Below, in pieces: positions 43,884 to 50,379 of a stretch of DNA of 64,000 nt (within the stretch, counting starts at the first letter, position 1; each line of letters opens with the position of its first letter). The notes below the pieces were generated by a model that saw only the letters and a list, made by a program, of their open reading frames with translations, was not told where the DNA came from and did no database searches. The position numbers and the translations under genes are program-made. This DNA comes from Armatimonadota bacterium (lineage in GTDB: Bacteria; Armatimonadota; Fimbriimonadia; Fimbriimonadales; Fimbriimonadaceae), in the NCBI GenBank assembly GCA_018268255.1, contig JAFDWX010000006.1, forward strand, positions 62,001-126,000, given 5' to 3'.

Positions 43884-44959
43884 TCCGCAAGCTCGACCGG
43901 TACATCCTGCGCGAGATGATTGTGCCGTTCCTCATCGGCACCCTCGCCGTGGTTTTGATGTTTCAAGCGAACTTGTTGATCGCGCTGTTCAAATCGTTAA
44001 ACCTGGCGAACGTCCCGACGCTAGCAATCCTAAAACTGATCGCTCTGAAGACTCCCTATTTCCTGAACATGACTCTGCCAGTGGGAATCGCATTGGCTAG
44101 TTCGCTCGCCATCTCTCGGTTGGCTCGGGAAAGCGAACTGACGGCCATGCGAAGCGCAGGAATGCCGATACGCCGCGTCATCCGACCCGTTCTCTTTGCG
44201 GGAGTAGTGATTTCATTGTTGAACTATTGGGTGGTGGAGTTCGTGATGCCTCGGAGCGAGTTTTCGGCTCGAAAGCTTGCCAACGAGATCAACATGCTGG
44301 CTCTCGCTCCTGATGTTCGTGCGAACGTGGTGCTTTCGATCAAGAACTACTCTGCAACCATCGGCCTGGTCACCCGATCGAAGAACGGAGATTTGATGCT
44401 CAACGACATCCTGCTGGTGGAACGCCGAGCCCGTGGAGAACTCGTTTTGATCACCAGCGATTCGGGATCATATCGGCAGGGCAACTGGTCGATCGAGCGC
44501 CCCTATTTCCGCTACATGAACGGAAACTCGCTATTGGCGGTGGAATCCAAGGAAAAGCCATTGCAGTTGATCGAGCCGATCAGCGTCCCGGATCTGTTTC
44601 AGCAACCCAGCAACGACGAAATGCGTGTAAAAGAACTCCTGAAAGTCATCGACCAACGGCGCAAGATGAAACAGGACACACGGCAACAGGAAGTTACGCT
44701 GCAGACCCGTTTCAGCGTCCCCGCAGCCTGTTTGGTGTTTTCTTTGGTCGGACCGGTGTTTGCGTTCGGACTTCGGAGGTCGGGCCCATTTGTCGGAGTT
44801 TTGTTGAGTCTCATCATGGTCCTGCTCTATTACAACGCCTTCGTCATATCGACAGAGATTGTCGGAAGGCTCGGATGGGCTCCGCCTTGGGTGGCTGCGT
44901 GGCTGCCCGATATCGTATTCTTTGTCTTCGGCTTGATAGCTCTCTGGAGGAGCGAATAG
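43880..44959 (+). CDS. LptF/LptG family lipopolysaccharide export permease
   Basis: 359 residues from GTG 43880, which overlaps the previous stop TGA. The six-helix permease of the LptB2FG transporter has an N-terminal KLDRYILREMIVPFLIGTLAVVLMFQANLL, three helices, and a long periplasmic beta-jellyroll (ANVVLSIKNYSATIGLVTRSKNGDLMLN to SVPDLFQQPSNDEMRVKELL). A second three-helix set follows (PAACLVFSLVGPVFAFGLRRSGPF, GVLLSLIMVLLYYNAFVISTEIV). Coupling motif SRLARESELTAMRSAGMPIRRV for LptB contact is present. Only one F/G gene is in the window, so it may work as a homodimer or with a partner elsewhere. It lies next to an LptD-like gene, supporting an LPS-type outer membrane. Confidence 0.9.
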   Translation: MIRKLDRYILREMIVPFLIGTLAVVLMFQANLLIALFKSLNLANVPTLAILKLIALKTPYFLNMTLPVGIALASSLAISRLARESELTAMRSAGMPIRRVIRPVLFAGVVISLLNYWVVEFVMPRSEFSARKLANEINMLALAPDVRANVVLSIKNYSATIGLVTRSKNGDLMLNDILLVERRARGELVLITSDSGSYRQGNWSIERPYFRYMNGNSLLAVESKEKPLQLIEPISVPDLFQQPSNDEMRVKELLKVIDQRRKMKQDTRQQEVTLQTRFSVPAACLVFSLVGPVFAFGLRRSGPFVGVLLSLIMVLLYYNAFVISTEIVGRLGWAPPWVAAWLPDIVFFVFGLIALWRSE

Positions 44960-44962
44960 AGC

Positions 44963-47263
44963 TTGGCGCAATGGGGTGCCCGATGGGTAGGTGTGGTGAT
45001 TCTGGCGACTGGATCGGTCGGTGCCCATTCAGTCCCCGCATCCAAGAGCATCCGTGACACGATTAACCGTGCTCGAGCCGCTTTAGGGAGCCAGCCGAGA
45101 GCCACAGAAGCAAAGGGATTTACGCCGGATTCCACGCGTCCTCTGCCAGCGCCACGGGAGGATAAGAATACGTTCAGACTCCTGAATATGGATAAAGGAT
45201 CCGGCGCTGGGAATAAGGTGAGGGGCGAAGGACATATCCACTTCACGTTTCGTGGCTACGAGGTTTGGGCGGACAAAGTGGATGGCGACCGCGAAACTCA
45301 GGTGTTCACTTTGGAAGGGAACGTTCGCGTTGCTGGTGAGGAGCAGAGCGCAGAAGCGGAGAGAGCCATAGTCGACTTTCGAGCCCGTACGATGCGCTAC
45401 GAATCTGGGCGCGGTTCGATCGGCCCCAAACCACTGGGGGGACAACTTCGGGCGCCGCTCTACGTCACGGGGACTGGTTTTGGTGGCACAGGGAGGTTTT
45501 TTGGCGTCAACTCCTCGCTCACAACGTGCGAGTATCCAGATCCGCACTACCAATTAGTTGCTCGGTCCATTGATGTCATTCCGAGCAAACGAGCGATCTT
45601 GCGTCATGTGAAGGTCGAAATTCTGCACAAAACGGTCGTCACGCTTCCATTCATGGTGATCCCTCTCAATGAGCGAATGAACCGGTACTCACCGGAAGTC
45701 GGCCAATCGCGGGAAGAGGGCTATTACATTAAGAATTCGATCGGGATCCCGCTCAGGGGTTCAAGTTTCGTCAATGCGCGCACGGATTACTTCACCAAGT
45801 TGGGCGCAGGTCTGGGCGGAGATTGGAACTACAGCAACCGGACGACAGCAGGGTTGATCCGTGCGTATGGACTCACCGGCACGACGCCGAGCCGACTCTA
45901 CAGTGTGGATCATCGGCAGATGGTGCTCGGGGGCAAACTCAACGTTGTGGGGCAGTGGATTCAGGACAACTATTTGACTGCGCTCAACACCCGGACCTAC
46001 AACATCCGCAGCAATTTCACGCGTCCACTCGATGGTGGGAATCTTCGGCTTTCCTTGAATCGGTCCGGTTCCAGGTCCTCCACGTTCCGCAACCTGAACC
46101 AAACGATGAGCTTGGAGCATCAGCAGAAGTGGAATCCAAGATCTTCGACCAGTCTCAATATTGATTTTAATACGTATCGGACGAGTGGATTGGGTGGATT
46201 AAGCGAACAAAAAGCCGTAAATCTTAACTTTAAGGCAAGCCAAGACTTGAGCAGAGCCCAAGCCCTTTTTGACTACCAACGGGTGATTCCCGTCGCGTCA
46301 TCAGTACCGTTCTTCAGCTCCCAGGATCGGACGCCGATGTTCACCCTCTCGACGGCTTCGAATCGCTGGACTGGTTTGAATCGCGACCGATTCCCATGGC
46401 GAGCCGAATATTCGGTCGGAGAACTGGGGGACAGCCTGAGAAAAAGCCGCGTGACAAGGAACCACTTGGACCTCTCAACAAACAACGAGCTCGGGGAGAG
46501 ATCACGCCACAAAGCCGGCTACGACCTTCGGTTTAGGCAGGGCTTTTATAGTGACTCAACAGCTCAGTACAACTGGTCTGCCAATCTCCACTACGGCTAT
46601 TCAGTTGGTCCAAAATCTCAACTTAACCTGCGCTACAGCACGCTCCGCCAGCAGGGTTTCACTCCTCTGGCGATAGACCGCACAGGCGAACGCAATGAAC
46701 TTTCGAGTGACTTGAGTTGGAAGATCCTTCCATCGCTTTCCTTGGGCGCTCAGTCCTCATTCGATTTCGTCCAATTCCGTCGGCATGAAACACCCTGGCA
46801 GGGTGTCGGGGTGCGGTCCGAATGGTATCCCGATGACAAGTTTTTCCTAAGATTTAACGCAAACTATGATACGTTTAGATCTGCGTGGAGCAATCTCAGA
46901 TTTGATAGCGGTTGGAAAGTTTCGGAAGGGTATATGTCCGTCGGTCTTCGGTATGACGGCATTCGGCACACTTGGGGCAATGTGAACCTGTTTGCCGAAG
47001 GCTTACGGTGGAAGAGGCTGAAGACAAGCGCGTTGCTCAATTTCAACGGATACACAGGAAGATTCGATACTCGGCAGCTATCGTTTATCTATGATCTCCA
47101 CTGCGCCGAAGCCATTTTCCAGATCATCGATCAATCCACGGGCTATCGTCGAGGAACAGAATTTGGCCTTTTCATCCGGCTCAAAGCGCTGCCATTCGAT
47201 ACGCCGTTCGGCGTCGGACGTCGAGGTCAAGCCATCGGCACCGGAACAGGTATCGGATTCTAG
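44963..47263 (+). CDS. LptD-like outer membrane beta-barrel protein
   Basis: 766 residues from TTG 44963. Signal peptide-like start (WVGVVILATGSVGAHS). Residues ~60-200 are an OstA/LptA-like jellyroll (GEGHIHFTFRGYEVWADKVDGDRETQVFTLEGNVRVAGEEQSAEAERAIVDFRAR, with TCEYPDPHYQLVARSIDVIP and HVKVEILHKTVVTLPFMVIPL as in LptD). The remainder has regular alternation of aromatic and polar residues (RLSLNRSGSRSSTFRNL, SLNIDFNTYRTSGLGGL, FFLRFNANYDTFRSAWSNL) expected of a large beta barrel. It should insert LPS or another glycolipid in the outer leaflet. The start lies 4 nt after the lptF/G stop. Confidence 0.85.
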   Translation: MAQWGARWVGVVILATGSVGAHSVPASKSIRDTINRARAALGSQPRATEAKGFTPDSTRPLPAPREDKNTFRLLNMDKGSGAGNKVRGEGHIHFTFRGYEVWADKVDGDRETQVFTLEGNVRVAGEEQSAEAERAIVDFRARTMRYESGRGSIGPKPLGGQLRAPLYVTGTGFGGTGRFFGVNSSLTTCEYPDPHYQLVARSIDVIPSKRAILRHVKVEILHKTVVTLPFMVIPLNERMNRYSPEVGQSREEGYYIKNSIGIPLRGSSFVNARTDYFTKLGAGLGGDWNYSNRTTAGLIRAYGLTGTTPSRLYSVDHRQMVLGGKLNVVGQWIQDNYLTALNTRTYNIRSNFTRPLDGGNLRLSLNRSGSRSSTFRNLNQTMSLEHQQKWNPRSSTSLNIDFNTYRTSGLGGLSEQKAVNLNFKASQDLSRAQALFDYQRVIPVASSVPFFSSQDRTPMFTLSTASNRWTGLNRDRFPWRAEYSVGELGDSLRKSRVTRNHLDLSTNNELGERSRHKAGYDLRFRQGFYSDSTAQYNWSANLHYGYSVGPKSQLNLRYSTLRQQGFTPLAIDRTGERNELSSDLSWKILPSLSLGAQSSFDFVQFRRHETPWQGVGVRSEWYPDDKFFLRFNANYDTFRSAWSNLRFDSGWKVSEGYMSVGLRYDGIRHTWGNVNLFAEGLRWKRLKTSALLNFNGYTGRFDTRQLSFIYDLHCAEAIFQIIDQSTGYRRGTEFGLFIRLKALPFDTPFGVGRRGQAIGTGTGIGF

Positions 47264-47264
47264 G

Positions 47265-47270
47265 TATATA
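47265..47270 (+). promoter_or_regulatory. TATATA box, 7 nt before the LD-carboxypeptidase start
   Basis: TATATA ends 7 nt before ATG 47278. This would allow separate near-leaderless transcription in addition to the operon. Confidence 0.35.
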
Positions 47271-47277
47271 ACCGGAC

Positions 47278-48195
47278 ATGCATCGCACGCTCCCTAAGCC
47301 GATTCAGCCAGGCCAGAAAGTGTCCATTATTGGCGCATCATCCCATGGAGAAGATATCCCGCAGGCCTGTATGGACTGGTTGAAGCGCGAGGGATTCGAA
47401 CCTGTTCTGGGCAACCACGCCATGAATCGATCCGGCATGTTTGCAGGCACGGATGCGGAGCGAGCTCAGGACTTTCAGCAAGCGTTTGACGACCCGGAAG
47501 TTGGGTTCGTCCTGAGTCTTCGAGGCGGATACGGCGCAAGTCGTATCATCCCTCACGTGGACTGGAAGAAGGTGGTCGCGAGCCGCAAAATGCTGTGCGG
47601 ATTCAGCGACACCACCGCACTTCATCTTGCAATCCACCGGCACGGAGGTGTTTCCTTGCATGGACCCGATTCGCTTGCCTTCAATCGAGAACGCGAACCT
47701 TGGGTCTGGGAAAGTCTCCACAACGCCATGCGAGGCGGAAACTCAATGATCGAGACGGCGCCGAAGGGTCGATGCCTGGTTGGTGGTAAGTCTATGGGGG
47801 TGGTGGCGGGAGGGTGTCTCACCCTGCTGAGCGATTCGATGGGGACGGATCGATCGTTCGACTGCCGAGATAAGATCGTGCTGATCGAGGACGTTCACGA
47901 GCGGCCCCACAGAATTGACGCGATGCTGGTGAACCTGTTGCAAGCTGGCCATCTATCCCACGCCAAAGCGGTGGTGATGGGCACGATGAGCGGCACCGAC
48001 GAACAGCGAGAAGATGAACTCGACCCAACTTGGACTGACATTGTGCTCGACCTGTTGGCACCGTTGAAGATCCCCGTGATGGTCGACTTTCCGTTCGGGC
48101 ACATCCGAAACTACCTCACTCTTCCGTTGGGGATAAGGGCGGAAATCGATGCCGAGCAAGGGACCTTGACCTATCTTGAGCCCCACTGCAAATAG
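47278..48195 (+). CDS. LD-carboxypeptidase, S66 family
   Basis: 305 residues. Serine peptidase of the LdcA/MccF fold, cytoplasmic. The catalytic triad is readable: Ser110 in LCGFSDTTALHL, the Glu of LIEDVHERPHRIDAMLVNL, and the His in VDFPFGHIRNYLTLPLG. Other family marks are LRGGYGASRIIPHVDW and GGVSLHGPD. It removes the terminal D-Ala from tetrapeptide of recycled muropeptides, giving the tripeptide that Mpl (8805) attaches to UDP-MurNAc. It is the last gene of the 39909 run, 14 bp after the lptD-like gene. MccF-type self-immunity is possible, but no microcin genes are present. Confidence 0.9.
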   Translation: MHRTLPKPIQPGQKVSIIGASSHGEDIPQACMDWLKREGFEPVLGNHAMNRSGMFAGTDAERAQDFQQAFDDPEVGFVLSLRGGYGASRIIPHVDWKKVVASRKMLCGFSDTTALHLAIHRHGGVSLHGPDSLAFNREREPWVWESLHNAMRGGNSMIETAPKGRCLVGGKSMGVVAGGCLTLLSDSMGTDRSFDCRDKIVLIEDVHERPHRIDAMLVNLLQAGHLSHAKAVVMGTMSGTDEQREDELDPTWTDIVLDLLAPLKIPVMVDFPFGHIRNYLTLPLGIRAEIDAEQGTLTYLEPHCK

Positions 48196-48217
48196 CACAA
48201 ACCGGAACCCCGTGCAC

Positions 48218-48223
48218 TACAAT
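48218..48223 (+). promoter_or_regulatory. -10 box TACAAT, 10 nt before the methyltransferase start
   Basis: TACAAT ends 10 nt before ATG 48234, no SD. The transcript would have at most a few leader bases. Confidence 0.5.
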
Positions 48224-48233
48224 AGGGAATCTC

Positions 48234-49034
48234 ATGGCCCCGACACCATTGAACTTATCGAAGAGTCGCATCGCTGACCTTGAGCGTCACATCGTGGGCC
48301 TTAAGGACAAGAAATTCGACGGATTGCCAGATAAGTATGTGTGCTACTCGCCGGAGTATGTGGGGTTCCACTCGCGGCGGTTTGCAGTCTTGCTGACCAT
48401 CTTGGAAAGCCTGGGGACGACCCAAGAAAGTAAGCTTTTGGACGTCGGGCCGACCTTCACTTCCATTCTTTTCCACCATCATTTCAACTGCACCGTGGAC
48501 TCGCTGAGTTTTTCGCCGGACGAGACCACGCCCTTTGGGACCAACTACGAGTTTGATTTGAACCGTTCGCAGCGGAAGGAAACGTGGCGGACGGATTTGG
48601 GCGGGTATGACGCGGTGGTGTTTGCCGAAGTGATCGAACACCTTTACACCGCTCCCAGCGTGGCGTTGGAGTATCTCAAGAGCTTGGTGAAGCCTGGAGG
48701 ATACATCCTGGTTCAAACGCCCAATGCGTTGGGGATCAAGCAGCGCCTGCAACTGCTGGCGGGCAAGCATCCGTACGAGGAAATCAATCCGGACCCGAAC
48801 AGCCCCAACCACTTTCGGGAATCGACCTTGGCTGAACTGGTGCGCTATTCCCAGGGCGCTGGTCTGGAGGTGGTCCATGCGGCCCACTACAACTACTTTA
48901 ATCCGACTTTCCGCCAGAAGAACAAGCGTATTCGGCCTTGGATGGGTGCATTGTTTTTTCGGATCAGCGACTTTTTGCCGTCGCGCCTCAAGCGCGGGAT
49001 GACGGTGGTCTGTCGGCGCCCGCTAACGCCATAA
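48234..49034 (+). CDS. Class I SAM-dependent methyltransferase
   Basis: 266 residues. Rossmann-type methyltransferase (Methyltransf_23-like). Motif I-like SKLLDVGPTFTSILF near residue 62 lacks the usual GxG (GPTFT instead), motif II AVVFAEVIEHLYTAP near 128, and post-motif YLKSLVKPGGYILVQTPNALG. The C-terminal third (HYNYFNPTFRQKNKRIRPWMGALFF) is typical of enzymes acting on sugars, lipids or ubiquinone-like compounds, but substrate is unknown. It is a single-gene unit directly downstream of the envelope operon and is followed by the hairpin island at 49035. Confidence 0.82.
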   Translation: MAPTPLNLSKSRIADLERHIVGLKDKKFDGLPDKYVCYSPEYVGFHSRRFAVLLTILESLGTTQESKLLDVGPTFTSILFHHHFNCTVDSLSFSPDETTPFGTNYEFDLNRSQRKETWRTDLGGYDAVVFAEVIEHLYTAPSVALEYLKSLVKPGGYILVQTPNALGIKQRLQLLAGKHPYEEINPDPNSPNHFRESTLAELVRYSQGAGLEVVHAAHYNYFNPTFRQKNKRIRPWMGALFFRISDFLPSRLKRGMTVVCRRPLTP

Positions 49035-49040
49035 ATTTGG

Positions 49041-49120
49041 CCAGCCCCGGCCCGGAGGCCACTCCCCGAGATGGGACCCCGACGCTGGCGCGTCGCCCAC
49101 CTCGCCGCCCCCGGGGCTGG
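49041..49120 (+). repeat. GC-rich structured element, copy B
   Basis: Outer stem CCAGCCCCGG (49041-49050) / CCGGGGCTGG (49111-49120), 10 bp perfect; conserved GGAGGCCACTCCCCGA; inner stem GAGATGGG (49068-49075) / CCCACCTC (49096-49103) with one mismatch; cap CGACGC-TGGC-GCGTCG (49080-49095) perfect. GGGACCCCG between the inner and cap stems is shared with copies A and D. Confidence 0.7.
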
Positions 49121-49167
49121 TGGCCGAGCTTCGCATCACGTACTTGTCCCGTTCATCTGCTTTCAGA

Positions 49168-49211
49168 AACCACCCCGGCCTTAGGGCCACCCCTCCGAGG
49201 GAGGGGAATGA
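49168..49211 (+). repeat. Shorter hairpin repeat, family 2
   Basis: CCACCCCGGCCTTAGGGCCA followed by stem CCCCTCC (49190-49196), loop GAG, GGAGGGG (49200-49206), AAT. About 80 percent like the inverted copy at 49356. Confidence 0.55.
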
Positions 49212-49355
49212 CGTGGGGACGAATGTTCGCTCATGGCCGCCAGTTGAAATCGAATTTTCGGTTGCCAACTGATGTCCCCGCAATCGAGTGGCGGAATCTC
49301 ACCTCAAGCAGCGGGTTTGTGCGAGGCTATTCCCCAGGGAAATTCAGGATACGAA

Positions 49356-49398
49356 ATTCCCCTCCGCCGGAGGGGTGCCCGCAGGGTGGGGCGGTGTC
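49356..49398 (-). repeat. Shorter hairpin repeat, family 2, inverted copy
   Basis: Stem CCCCTCC (49359-49365), loop GCC, GGAGGGG (49369-49375). On the minus strand the flank CACCGCCCCACCCTGCGGGC precedes the stem and AATTTC follows, matching 49168-49211 base by base with few changes. Confidence 0.55.
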
Positions 49399-49437
49399 CA
49401 TGCACGAACCATCGCGGATGAATCTGACTCCGAGCCT

Positions 49438-49458
49438 CCTCGCCGCCCCCGGGGCTGG
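49438..49458 (+). repeat. Orphan right half of copy B
   Basis: 21 bases identical to 49100-49120, the 3' outer arm of copy B (CCTCGCC...GGGGCTGG), with no left arm nearby. It shows local duplication or decay in this island. Confidence 0.6.
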
Positions 49459-49538
49459 ATCAGGTTTCAAATCGGAACCCAATCCCGTTTTTTCCAGGCA
49501 ATCTAATAGAACCCTGCTTTCACCCGCCAACAGAGTCG

Positions 49539-49623
49539 GTCGCCGGTTGGGGGCGAGATGCTGGGCGGGCGCGGAGCGACCGGGGTCCCAGCGTCGGGCG
49601 TGGCACCGGGCCCAAGCGGCGAC
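49539..49623 (-). repeat. GC-rich structured element, copy D
   Basis: Outer arms 49539-49551 and 49611-49623 pair at 12 of 13 positions. On the minus strand the inner part GTGCCACGCCC precedes the stem GACGCTGGG (49587-49595) / CCCAGCATC (49557-49565), nine pairs including one G-T. GGGACCCCG follows the 5' arm. The rest of 49035-49795 outside these elements shows no gene. Confidence 0.7.
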
Positions 49624-49711
49624 TCAAACTCCGCCCCGACTAATCAAAGCGAACCTGCCCCCAGCAGTGGAAATCCGGTGAAGAACTGGGTGCAAAACCC
49701 GTGGCAAAAAT

Positions 49712-49720
49712 TGTGGATAA
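49712..49720 (-). promoter_or_regulatory. Exact DnaA box upstream of nrdR
   Basis: TTATCCACA on the minus strand, 7 bp before the -35 of the nrdR promoter. Confidence 0.5.
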
Positions 49721-49727
49721 AATGCGC

Positions 49728-49756
49728 TTGACACACAACCTGTTGTGGTGTATGAT
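49728..49756 (+). promoter_or_regulatory. nrdR promoter with NrdR-box-like operator
   Basis: TTGACA (49728-49733), 17-bp spacer, TATGAT (49751-49756): the best consensus promoter in the window. In the spacer the dyad CACAAC-CT-GTTGTG (49734-49747) agrees at 12 of 16 positions with the published NrdR box form acaCwAtATaTwGtgt, counting from 49733. Autoregulation by NrdR is therefore likely. Confidence 0.65.
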
Positions 49757-49795
49757 GATCGAGGCCACAAGATATAGTGGCGAACCGAAAGCGAA

Positions 49796-50275
49796 ATGAA
49801 GTGCCCCTACTGCGGCCATATCGAACAACGAGTGCTCGATTCTCGCCCTGCGCGAGATGAAGAAGCCATCCGCCGCCGCCGAGAGTGTTGCGTGTGCAAC
49901 CGTCGATTCACGACGTTTGAAGAGCCAGAAAAGCCGCGCCTTTATGTGGTGAAGCGCCGCGGAGATCGCGAGGAATTCCATCGCGAGAAAGTAATGACCG
50001 GCATGATCACGGCCTGCCGTAAACGTCCGGTATCGCAAGAACTCCTGAGGGACACGGCCGAGAGAATCGAACGCGAGATGTTCGACCTCTGCGAGCCGGA
50101 AGTGAGTTCGACGACCATCGGCGACAGGGTCATGGAAGCGCTTTTGGGAATTGACGAAGTGGCATACGTGCGCTTCGCATCCGTTTACCGCGAGTTTGAG
50201 AGCCCGCGGGAATTTCGTGAAATTGTGGATAACGTACGCCGCGCGCAAAAGAGGCGAGTTCCGGCTCAAACCTAA
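49796..50275 (+). CDS. nrdR: Transcriptional repressor NrdR
   Basis: 159 residues. Zinc ribbon MKCPYCGHIEQRVLDSRPARD...RRRECCVCNRRFTTFE (Cys3, Cys6 and the C-x2-C pair near 31-34), followed by an ATP-cone (YVVKRRGDREEFHREKVMTGMITACRKRPVS, residues ~50-135). It senses ATP/dATP and represses ribonucleotide reductase genes. It lies 105 bp before nrdJ, the only reductase gene seen here. Its coding end holds an exact DnaA box (50224-50232). The C-terminal KRRVPAQT tail is short. Confidence 0.96.
   Translation: MKCPYCGHIEQRVLDSRPARDEEAIRRRRECCVCNRRFTTFEEPEKPRLYVVKRRGDREEFHREKVMTGMITACRKRPVSQELLRDTAERIEREMFDLCEPEVSSTTIGDRVMEALLGIDEVAYVRFASVYREFESPREFREIVDNVRRAQKRRVPAQT
50224..50232 (-). promoter_or_regulatory. 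Exact DnaA box inside the end of nrdR
   Basis: TTATCCACA on the minus strand, in the codons for EIVDNV, about 115 bp before the nrdJ -10 region. I noticed no other exact copy while reading the window. Confidence 0.45.
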
Positions 50276-50345
50276 AGAACGGCTGGAGCGGCGGATCCCA
50301 CGAAAAATCACGTAGAAAATACTAGGCAATCCTTTGAATTTGTGT

Positions 50346-50351
50346 TATCCT
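50346..50351 (+). promoter_or_regulatory. Possible nrdJ -10 box
   Basis: TATCCT, also seen before the genes at 23838 and 60965. A clear -35 is absent; TTGAAT at 50334 is too close. Confidence 0.35.
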
Positions 50352-50379
50352 ATGTCTACGTATTTTGGCGGATCCGCTC

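Noticed and set aside
47386-47400. tRNA T-arm-like GGATTCGAACC
   Set aside because: It lies in the LD-carboxypeptidase coding frame (EGFEPVL) and no cloverleaf or acceptor stem can be folded around it.
48938-49681. 247-codon plus-strand frame over the end of the methyltransferase and the repeat island
   Set aside because: Its composition is Arg/Pro-rich, caused by GC-rich hairpins, and it overlaps a real gene; no protein-like features.
49035-49795. CRISPR array
   Set aside because: Repeats are few, differ in orientation and spacing, and fold as long hairpins; no regular spacers.
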